Part shown: positions 24,525 through 29,759 of the stretch, in pieces
Numbering within the stretch: position 1 is the first letter of the stretch
Layout: each line of letters starts with the position of its first letter
Translations under genes and position numbers: made by a program
The notes under the pieces: model-generated
What the model saw: only the letters and a program-made list of their open reading frames with translations
What the model was told of the DNA's origin: nothing
The model's database searches: none
Assembly: GCA_040394775.1 (NCBI GenBank)
Contig: JBEBRN010000034.1
Coordinates: 1-29,759 of the forward strand
Direction of reading: 5' to 3'
Source of the DNA: 40-80 sp040394775
Lineage (GTDB): Bacteria > Bacteroidota > Bacteroidia > Flavobacteriales_D > Crocinitomicaceae
Length of the DNA: 29,759 nucleotides

Positions 24525-25874
24525 ATGAAGAAGTTAATAGAGAAAATACAAAATATTTGGAAAGTTGAGGAATTAAGAAAGCGTATATTACTTACGCTCT
24601 TCTTAACTCTTATTTATAGACTTGGATCTTTTATTATTATTCCAGGTGTAAATTATAACCAACTTACTGCATACAACGAATCGAATGGTTCGAATGTTCT
24701 AACAGATTTACTTTCATTATTTTCTGGAGGTAGTTTCTCTAATGCTTCTATTATGGCATTGGGAATTATGCCCTACATCTCTGCATCTATTATTATGCAG
24801 CTGTTAGGTGTGTCAGTACCTTCCGTTCAAAAAATGCAAAAGGATGGTGAATCTGGAAGAAAGAAAATCAACAATTATACGCGAATTTTAACGATTATTA
24901 TTTGTGCTGTGCAGGCTCCTGCATACTTATCCATGTGGGTAGCATCAAGAAATGCTTTACCTCAGGATCCTAATACTTTGTGGTGGGCGCAGTCAGTAAT
25001 CGTTTTAGTAGCCGGAGCAATGTTTGCTGTTTGGTTAGGTGAGCGTATAACGGATAAAGGAGTTGGTAATGGTATCTCCATCTTAATTACTGTGGGTATC
25101 ATGTCCCGTTTACCTGGTTCTTTAATGGCTGAAATAGGTGTTAATAGTGATAATCTTATAAAAGTAGTACTTGAATTAGCTGCATTTGTACTGATTATTA
25201 TGGTTACCATACTTATTGTTCAAGGAGTTCGAAAGATTCCTATTAATGTCGCTAAAAGAATTGTAAGTGGTAGAAATGAAAATGTAGCAGAGCAAGGTAG
25301 TAGAAGTTACTTACCAATTAAAGTAAATGCTGCAGGTGTTATGCCGATCATTTTTGCACAAGCTATCGTGACTATTCCAATGATGTTGGTTTCCAACTCA
25401 TCTGGTGAGTCTCCGAATTGGTTTCAAACTGCGTTTACGGATGTCTATGGAGTATGGTATAATATATTATTGGGATTATTAATTATAATCTTTACGTATT
25501 TCTATACTGCTATTACTATTAATCCGACAGATATGTCAGATGATTTGAAGAAAAATGGTGGATTTATTCCTGGTGTTAAACCCGGAAGTGAAACCACTGA
25601 ATATATTGATTCATTGATATCTCGTATTACTCTACCGGGTTCTATATTTTTAGCATTAATTGCTGTTATTCCTGCTATTGTTCACTCCGCTGTTGGTATA
25701 ACATCTGGATTTGAACAATTCTTTGGAGGTACATCTTTGCTAATTATGGTTGCAGTTGTAATTGATACCTTACAGCAAATAGAGTCTTATTTATTAAATA
25801 GACATATGGATGGTTTGGTTGATAATTCTCGTTCTCGTAAGAGATTCAGCAGAAAAAGTAGTTTAAACATTTAA
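24525..25874 (+). CDS. secY: Protein translocase subunit SecY
   Basis: Channel subunit of the SecYEG inner-membrane translocon for secretion and membrane insertion. 449 residues with about ten hydrophobic segments. Visible signatures: LALGIMPYISASIIMQLL-type segment near residue 80-95, VNAAGVMPIIFAQAI in the middle, and NPTDMSDDLKKNGGFIPG (about 337-354) with the cytoplasmic loop that contacts SecA and the ribosome. It follows rplO as in most bacteria. The map and adk genes that often sit between secY and infA elsewhere are absent; infA follows after 2 bases. Confidence 0.97.
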   Translation: MKKLIEKIQNIWKVEELRKRILLTLFLTLIYRLGSFIIIPGVNYNQLTAYNESNGSNVLTDLLSLFSGGSFSNASIMALGIMPYISASIIMQLLGVSVPSVQKMQKDGESGRKKINNYTRILTIIICAVQAPAYLSMWVASRNALPQDPNTLWWAQSVIVLVAGAMFAVWLGERITDKGVGNGISILITVGIMSRLPGSLMAEIGVNSDNLIKVVLELAAFVLIIMVTILIVQGVRKIPINVAKRIVSGRNENVAEQGSRSYLPIKVNAAGVMPIIFAQAIVTIPMMLVSNSSGESPNWFQTAFTDVYGVWYNILLGLLIIIFTYFYTAITINPTDMSDDLKKNGGFIPGVKPGSETTEYIDSLISRITLPGSIFLALIAVIPAIVHSAVGITSGFEQFFGGTSLLIMVAVVIDTLQQIESYLLNRHMDGLVDNSRSRKRFSRKSSLNI

Positions 25875-25876
25875 GT

Positions 25877-26095
25877 ATGGCAAAGCAGACATCAATCGAG
25901 CAAGATGGTACAATTATAGAAGCATTATCAAACGCAATGTTTCGAGTTGAATTAGAAAATGGGCATGTAATTACAGCACATATTTCTGGAAAGATGAGAA
26001 TGTTTTACATCAAGATACTACCAGGTGATAGAGTAAAAGTTGAAATGTCACCTTACGATTTAACAAAAGGTAGAATCACATTTAGATATAAATAA
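25877..26095 (+). CDS. infA: Translation initiation factor IF-1
   Basis: Blocks the A site of the 30S subunit during initiation. 72 residues, the exact family length, one S1/OB domain with MAKQTSIEQDGTIIEAL, RVELENGHVITAHISGKMR and the GDRVKVEMSPYDLTKGRITFRYK end. It starts 2 bases after secY stops. Confidence 0.98.
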   Translation: MAKQTSIEQDGTIIEALSNAMFRVELENGHVITAHISGKMRMFYIKILPGDRVKVEMSPYDLTKGRITFRYK

Positions 26096-26103
26096 TTTTA
26101 GAA

Positions 26104-26220
26104 ATGAAAGTTAGAGCATCAGTTAAGAAAAGATCTGCAGATTGTAAGATCGTTAAGAGAAAAGGAGTTGTTTATGTAATAAACAAGAAAAATCCTAAAT
26201 TAAAACAACGTCAAGGGTAA
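26104..26220 (+). CDS. rpmJ: Large-subunit ribosomal protein bL36, lacking most zinc ligands
   Basis: Tiny 50S protein of 38 residues: start MKVRASVKKRSADCKIVKRK and end NPKLKQRQG. The zinc-binding form has a C-x2-C, then C and H; here only one Cys (C14) is left, and the other positions are Ser, Asn or Lys and Leu, so no zinc site can form. Similar zinc-less bL36 proteins occur in related bacteria, to my knowledge. It lies between infA and rpsM, the normal order, and is too short for usual ORF cut-offs. Confidence 0.97.
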   Translation: MKVRASVKKRSADCKIVKRKGVVYVINKKNPKLKQRQG

Positions 26221-26233
26221 TTAAAAGTAAAAT

Positions 26234-26608
26234 ATGGCACGTATAGCAGGTATAGATTTACCAAAAGGAAAAAGAGGTGTAATAGGTCTTACTTACATCT
26301 ATGGTATTGGACGCAGTACAGCTGCTAAAGTCTTAAAGGACAACAATATTGACGAAAATATTAAGGTTCAAGATTGGAACGATGATCAAATTGGTCTTAT
26401 TCGTGAGTCAATCAATACGATTAAAGTAGAAGGTCAATTGAGATCTGAAACACAACTTAATATTAAGCGTCTAATGGATATTGGATGTTATAGAGGAGTT
26501 AGACATAGAGCAGGTCTTCCATTAAGAGGTCAGAGAACAAAGAATAACTCTCGTACTCGTAAGGGAAGAAGAAAGACTGTAGCTAACAAGAAAAAAGTGA
26601 CTAAATAA
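26234..26608 (+). CDS. rpsM: Small-subunit ribosomal protein uS13
   Basis: 30S head protein contacting the P-site tRNA and uL5 across the subunit interface. 124 residues, with MARIAGIDLPKGKRGVIGLTYIYGIG at the start (first 26 residues), DIGCYRGVRHRAGLPLRGQ and the basic tail. It opens the alpha cluster after infA and rpmJ. Confidence 0.98.
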   Translation: MARIAGIDLPKGKRGVIGLTYIYGIGRSTAAKVLKDNNIDENIKVQDWNDDQIGLIRESINTIKVEGQLRSETQLNIKRLMDIGCYRGVRHRAGLPLRGQRTKNNSRTRKGRRKTVANKKKVTK

Positions 26609-26623
26609 TAATAAATAGTTATA

Positions 26624-27010
26624 ATGGCTAAAGCAAATCAAAAAAAGAAGAAGATCGTCAAAGTAGATGCATTGGGTGAAGCGCATATTCAAGCTACCTT
26701 CAACAATATCATTATTTCGTTGACGAACAACAGCGGTCAAGTAATATCTTGGTCATCAGCTGGAAAAATGGGCTTCAGAGGATCTAAAAAAAATACCCCT
26801 TATGCTGCGCAAATCGCTGCTGAGGAATGTTCTAAAGAAGCATTTGAGAATGGATTACGTAAAGTTAAAGTCTTTGTAAAAGGACCTGGTGCTGGAAGAG
26901 AATCTGCTATCAGATCAATTCATAATTCAGGTATTGAGGTTATCGAAATCATGGATAATACTCCAATGCCACATAATGGTTGTCGTCCACCAAAAAGAAG
27001 ACGTGTTTAA
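26624..27010 (+). CDS. rpsK: Small-subunit ribosomal protein uS11
   Basis: Platform protein of the 30S subunit near the E-site mRNA. 128 residues, with ATFNNIIISLTNNSGQ (about 24-39), SAGKMGFRGSKKNTPYAAQ and the C-terminal NTPMPHNGCRPPKRRRV signature. The longest gap of the ribosomal array (53 bases) follows it. Confidence 0.98.
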   Translation: MAKANQKKKKIVKVDALGEAHIQATFNNIIISLTNNSGQVISWSSAGKMGFRGSKKNTPYAAQIAAEECSKEAFENGLRKVKVFVKGPGAGRESAIRSIHNSGIEVIEIMDNTPMPHNGCRPPKRRRV

Positions 27011-27016
27011 TCTAAT

Positions 27017-27045
27017 ACTATCGAAGGAAAGCCTTAATTCATAGT
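27017..27045 (+). promoter_or_regulatory. Hairpin in the rpsK-rpsD spacer
   Basis: ACTAT (27017-27021) pairs with ATAGT (27041-27045). Beyond a bulged C, GAA pairs with TTC (27038-27040), and GG pairs with CC around an AAAG loop (or AAGG with CCTT). It ends 18 bases before the rpsD ATG in a 53-base spacer, the longest in the array. uS4 represses the alpha operon in other bacteria, so a feedback site is one reading; processing or chance are others. Confidence 0.35.
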
Positions 27046-27063
27046 AAATTTAATTTTTAAATA

Positions 27064-27672
27064 ATGGCAAGATACACAGGTGCAAAGACGAAAGTCGCAC
27101 GAAAATTCGGAGAACAAATTTTTGGACCCGATAAAGCAGTTGAAAGAAGACCTTTTGGTCCAGGTCAACACGGCCCCAACAAGAGAAGAGGCGCAAAACG
27201 TTCTGAATTTGCTATTCAGTTAAACGAGAAACAAAAAGCAAAGTACACGTACGGTCTTCTTGAAAGACAGTTCTTGAACATGTATAAAAAAGCAAATGCT
27301 AAGCCAGGTATTACTGGTGAGATTTTATTACAACTTTGTGAATCTCGTTTAGATAATGTTGTTTTTAGATTAGGAATTGCTCCAACTAGAAGCGCTGCAA
27401 GACAATTAGTTTCTCATAAGCATATCACAATCAACGGAAACGTTGTAAACATTCCTTCTTATTCATTAAGAATAGGGGAAGTTGTTGGTGTTAGAGAGAA
27501 ATCCAAATCATTAGAAGCTATTTCAAACTCGCTTGCTTCTAATAATAGAAAGTACGATTGGTTAGACTGGAACAGTTCTTCAATGGAGGGTAAATTTCTT
27601 AGCATTCCTGCTAGAGATATGATTCCTGAGAATATTAAAGAACAACTAATCGTTGAGTTATATTCTAAATAA
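27064..27672 (+). CDS. rpsD: Small-subunit ribosomal protein uS4, zinc-free form
   Basis: Primary 16S binder that starts 30S body assembly. 202 residues, with MARYTGAKTKVARKFGE at the start, RRPFGPGQHGPNKRRG, and the S4 RNA-binding domain at about 93-155 (ESRLDNVVFRLGIAPTRSAARQLVSHKHI). The N-terminal region has no Cys cluster, so it is the C- form. The last codons contain an in-frame TTG for rpoA, which I do not take as a start. Confidence 0.98.
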   Translation: MARYTGAKTKVARKFGEQIFGPDKAVERRPFGPGQHGPNKRRGAKRSEFAIQLNEKQKAKYTYGLLERQFLNMYKKANAKPGITGEILLQLCESRLDNVVFRLGIAPTRSAARQLVSHKHITINGNVVNIPSYSLRIGEVVGVREKSKSLEAISNSLASNNRKYDWLDWNSSSMEGKFLSIPARDMIPENIKEQLIVELYSK

Positions 27673-27685
27673 AATTTTGCATTAC

Positions 27686-28678
27686 ATGGCTATTCTAGAT
27701 TTTCAAAAACCGGATAAAGTAATTATGATTCAATCTGACGAATTCAATGGTCAATTTGAATTTCGTCCTTTAGAACCCGGTTACGGTATTACGATTGGTA
27801 ATGCTCTTCGTCGTATATTATTATCTTCTTTAGAAGGATTTGCTATCTCTTCCATTCGAATTGAAGGTGCCGATCACGAGTTTACGACTTTAAAGGGTGT
27901 TGTCGAAGATATTACTGAAATTATCCTTAATTTAAAGCAAGTCCGATTTAAACAGCAAATAGAAGGAACTGACACAGAAACAGCTATTGTATCTATTTCA
28001 GGGAAAAATCAATTAACTGCTGGTGACCTCGGCAAGTTTACTTCAGCTTTCCAAGTTTTAAATCCTGATTTCGTTATTTGTAACATGGATTCTTCTGTTA
28101 AATTTGAAATGGAACTTTCTATCACAAAAGGAAGAGGGTATATTTCTGCAGAAGAAAACAAAATCAGTGGCGTTCCTTTTGGTACTATTTTCATTGACTC
28201 TATTTACACTCCTATTAAGAATGTAAAATATACAATTGAAAATTACCGTGTTGAACAAAAGACAGATTACGAAAAATTAATTTTCGATATCATTACTGAC
28301 GGTTCTGTTCATCCAAAGGAAGCGCTAAAAGAAGCAGCTAAGATTTTGATTCATCACTTTATGTTATTCTCTGATGAGAAAATTACGTTAGATTCAGAAA
28401 TTAAATCTGACTCTGAGGAATTTGATGAGACATCTTTACATATGCGTCAATTGTTGAAAACAAAATTAGTTGACTTAGACCTTTCTGTTCGTGCTCTTAA
28501 TTGCTTAAAAGCTGCGGATGTTGAAACGTTAGGTGACTTAGTTGTCTTTAATAAATCTGATTTATTGAAGTTTAGAAACTTTGGTAAGAAGTCATTGACT
28601 GAATTAGAAGATCTTGTGGATAACAAGGGCTTGAACTTCGGTATGAACGTTGCAAAATACAAACTAGATAAAGAGTAG
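27686..28678 (+). CDS. rpoA: DNA-directed RNA polymerase subunit alpha
   Basis: Scaffold subunit for RNA polymerase assembly and target of activators. 330 residues from the ATG at 27686. The N-terminal domain (about 1-230) has GYGITIGNALRRILLSSLEG (32-51), and the C-terminal domain (about 255-320) has LDLSVRALNCLKAA and FRNFGKKSLTELEDL, the helix-hairpin-helix that touches UP elements. A TTG 33 bases upstream in frame overlaps rpsD, but the ATG start gives the usual length in this phylum. It has the normal alpha-operon place before rplQ. Confidence 0.97.
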   Translation: MAILDFQKPDKVIMIQSDEFNGQFEFRPLEPGYGITIGNALRRILLSSLEGFAISSIRIEGADHEFTTLKGVVEDITEIILNLKQVRFKQQIEGTDTETAIVSISGKNQLTAGDLGKFTSAFQVLNPDFVICNMDSSVKFEMELSITKGRGYISAEENKISGVPFGTIFIDSIYTPIKNVKYTIENYRVEQKTDYEKLIFDIITDGSVHPKEALKEAAKILIHHFMLFSDEKITLDSEIKSDSEEFDETSLHMRQLLKTKLVDLDLSVRALNCLKAADVETLGDLVVFNKSDLLKFRNFGKKSLTELEDLVDNKGLNFGMNVAKYKLDKE

Positions 28679-28703
28679 TAAGTATCCTTAAAGAAATTAA
28701 ATA

Positions 28704-29267
28704 ATGAGACACGGTAAAAAAGTAAATCACTTAAGTAGAACACATTCTCATAGAAGTGCGATGCTGTCTAATATGGCTTGTTCTCTAATCTCTCATAAAC
28801 GCATTAATACAACAGTTGCGAAAGCAAAAGCGTTGAGAGTATTTGTAGAACCGCTTATCACTAAATCAAAGACGGATTCAACACATTCTAGAAGAACTGT
28901 TTTCAGTTATTTAAAAGATAAAGAAGTTGTTTCTGAATTATTCAGAGACGTAGCTCCTAAAGTTGCTGATAGACCAGGTGGTTACACAAGAATCATCCGA
29001 TTGGGAAATCGTTTAGGAGATAACGCTGAAATGTGTTTAATCGAATTAGTAGATTTTAATGAAATCTACACGAAAGAAGCGAAGAAAACAACGCGTCGTT
29101 CAAGAAGAGGTTCTTCTAAATCTACTAAAGATGTAGCAGAAGAGGTTGTTGAAACTCCTGTTGTTGAAGCAACGGCAGTAGAGACTCCTGCTGATGCTCC
29201 AGAAGAAGCTAAAACTGAAGAAGATTCAGCTGACGAAACGAAAGACGGTACAGCAGAAGAAAAGTAA
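28704..29267 (+). CDS. rplQ: Large-subunit ribosomal protein bL17 with long acidic C-terminal tail
   Basis: 50S protein near the tunnel exit. 187 residues: the conserved core (1 to about 122, with MRHGKKVNHLSRTHSHRSAM and PGGYTRIIRLGNRLGDNAEMC) is followed by a basic patch (128-142) and an acidic, Ala/Thr/Glu/Val-rich tail (143-187), making the protein about 60 residues longer than in E. coli. Long tails of this type occur in other Bacteroidota. Last gene of the array, with a strong terminator 21 bases downstream. Confidence 0.97.
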   Translation: MRHGKKVNHLSRTHSHRSAMLSNMACSLISHKRINTTVAKAKALRVFVEPLITKSKTDSTHSRRTVFSYLKDKEVVSELFRDVAPKVADRPGGYTRIIRLGNRLGDNAEMCLIELVDFNEIYTKEAKKTTRRSRRGSSKSTKDVAEEVVETPVVEATAVETPADAPEEAKTEEDSADETKDGTAEEK

Positions 29268-29287
29268 TGAATACTTTTTAACATATT

Positions 29288-29318
29288 AAGGCATCTTATT
29301 TAAGATGCCTTTTTTTTT
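29288..29318 (+). terminator. Rho-independent terminator of the ribosomal-protein array
   Basis: AAGGCATCTTA (29288-29298) and TAAGATGCCTT (29301-29311) are exact complements; the likely fold is a stem with GGCATCTT/AAGATGCC and a small loop, followed by a run of nine or so T. It lies just after rplQ and closes the operon. Confidence 0.9.
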
Positions 29319-29321
29319 ATA

Positions 29322-29329
29322 TATCTTTG
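29322..29329 (+). promoter_or_regulatory. -10 element of carA
   Basis: TATCTTTG is a full TAnnTTTG match, 24 bases before the carA ATG and only four bases after the T run of the upstream terminator, so the -33 region falls inside the terminator hairpin. The leader would be about 17 bases, too short for an attenuator. Confidence 0.62.
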
Positions 29330-29352
29330 AGCAATCTTAAAATAATTAGTTG

Positions 29353-29759
29353 ATGAACGACTCAAACTCAGCAGTTCTTCTATTAGAAGATGGTACTCTT
29401 TTTACAGGAACGTCAATCGGTAAAGTTGGCACTACCATTGGAGAAATTGCTTTTAATACAAGTATGACAGGTTATCAAGAAGTGTTTACAGATCCTTCTT
29501 ACTACGGACAAATCTTAATAATGACCACATCTCATATTGGAAATTATGGAAGTCATACCGATGAAAATGAATCTGATGAAGTGATGATCAAAGGATTAGT
29601 GACTAAGAAGTTTAGTAAGATGTACTCTCGTTCTTCTGCTAATGAATCTATTAATGAAAAATTGATAAGTTCATCTTGCGTTGGAATTTCGGATATTGAT
29701 ACACGTGCACTTGTTCGTCATATTAGAAATAAAGGAGCTATGAATGCTATTATTTCTTC
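29353..29759 (+). CDS. carA: Carbamoyl-phosphate synthase small subunit, N-terminal 135 residues; 3' part cut off by the window edge
   Basis: Glutaminase subunit of the CarAB enzyme that feeds ammonia to carbamoyl-phosphate synthesis for arginine and pyrimidines. The visible part is the N-terminal domain, with LLLEDGTLFTGTSIG (9-23), GEIAFNTSMTGYQEVFTDPSY (start of the signature, about 30-50) and ISDIDTRALVRHIRNKGAMNAII (about 112-134). The catalytic glutaminase domain (Cys-His-Glu) lies beyond the window. Position after rplQ is usual in this phylum. It starts from its own promoter. Confidence 0.95.
   Translation, partial: MNDSNSAVLLLEDGTLFTGTSIGKVGTTIGEIAFNTSMTGYQEVFTDPSYYGQILIMTTSHIGNYGSHTDENESDEVMIKGLVTKKFSKMYSRSSANESINEKLISSSCVGISDIDTRALVRHIRNKGAMNAIIS

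Noticed and set aside
27653..27685. TTG start 33 bases before rpoA, overlapping rpsD
   Set aside because: The ATG at 27686 gives the usual 330-residue alpha subunit beginning MAILDFQKP; the extension is not family-like.
1..29759. Search by eye for CRISPR arrays, insertion sequences, tRNA or rRNA genes, defence or toxin-antitoxin modules
   Set aside because: No regularly spaced repeats, transposase motifs, tRNA-like clover leaves or rRNA segments were seen; genes are packed and nearly all belong to well-known families.

Overview
The window comes from an AT-rich member of the Bacteroidota, most likely of the Flavobacteriia (Flavobacteriales). I infer this from several things seen in the sequence. 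There are repeated matches to the Bacteroidota -10 element TAnnTTTG just upstream of operon-leading genes. Clear Shine-Dalgarno sites are almost absent and the leaders are A/T-rich. A secreted protein ends in a type IX secretion (T9SS) sorting domain. The gene orders prs-rplY and rpoA-rplQ-carA are typical of the phylum, and no tuf gene lies next to fusA. I cannot fix the genus without a search.

The left part (1-12.2 kb) holds ten chromosomal genes. On the minus strand are the start of dihydrolipoamide dehydrogenase (cut by the window edge), a large secreted CotH-kinase-like protein with a T9SS tail, a ComM/YifB AAA+ ATPase, an LptF/LptG-type permease behind tgt (tRNA-guanine transglycosylase), and the prs-rplY operon. 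On the plus strand are a membrane glycosyltransferase overlapping a sigma-70-family factor gene, and a saccharopine-reductase-like enzyme. A near-perfect palindrome between the sigma-factor gene and rplY acts as a two-way terminator for the convergent transcripts.

The right part (12.3-29.3 kb) is one plus-strand array of 32 genes: str (rpsL-rpsG-fusA), then S10, spc and alpha, ending with rpoA-rplQ. It encodes 28 ribosomal proteins plus EF-G, SecY, IF-1 and the RNA polymerase alpha subunit. Spacers are mostly under 30 bases. A consensus promoter and three small inverted repeats precede rpsL, a second consensus -10 match lies just before secY, a folded spacer precedes rpsD, and a strong terminator follows rplQ. 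After it, carA starts from its own promoter and runs off the window. The set links ribosome building, protein export, translation start and transcription in one unit.

No mobile element, CRISPR array, tRNA or rRNA gene was seen, and I see no undescribed multi-gene system. The points worth a second look are local: zinc ligands missing from Tgt and bL36, an uncommonly long uS14 for this phylum, a probable internal promoter before secY, the repeat-rich rpsL leader, the rpsD spacer hairpin, and an extracellular CotH-type kinase candidate. The only stretch of some length without a gene (750-1022, 273 bases) holds a promoter at one end, a terminator at the other, and nothing else that I recognise.
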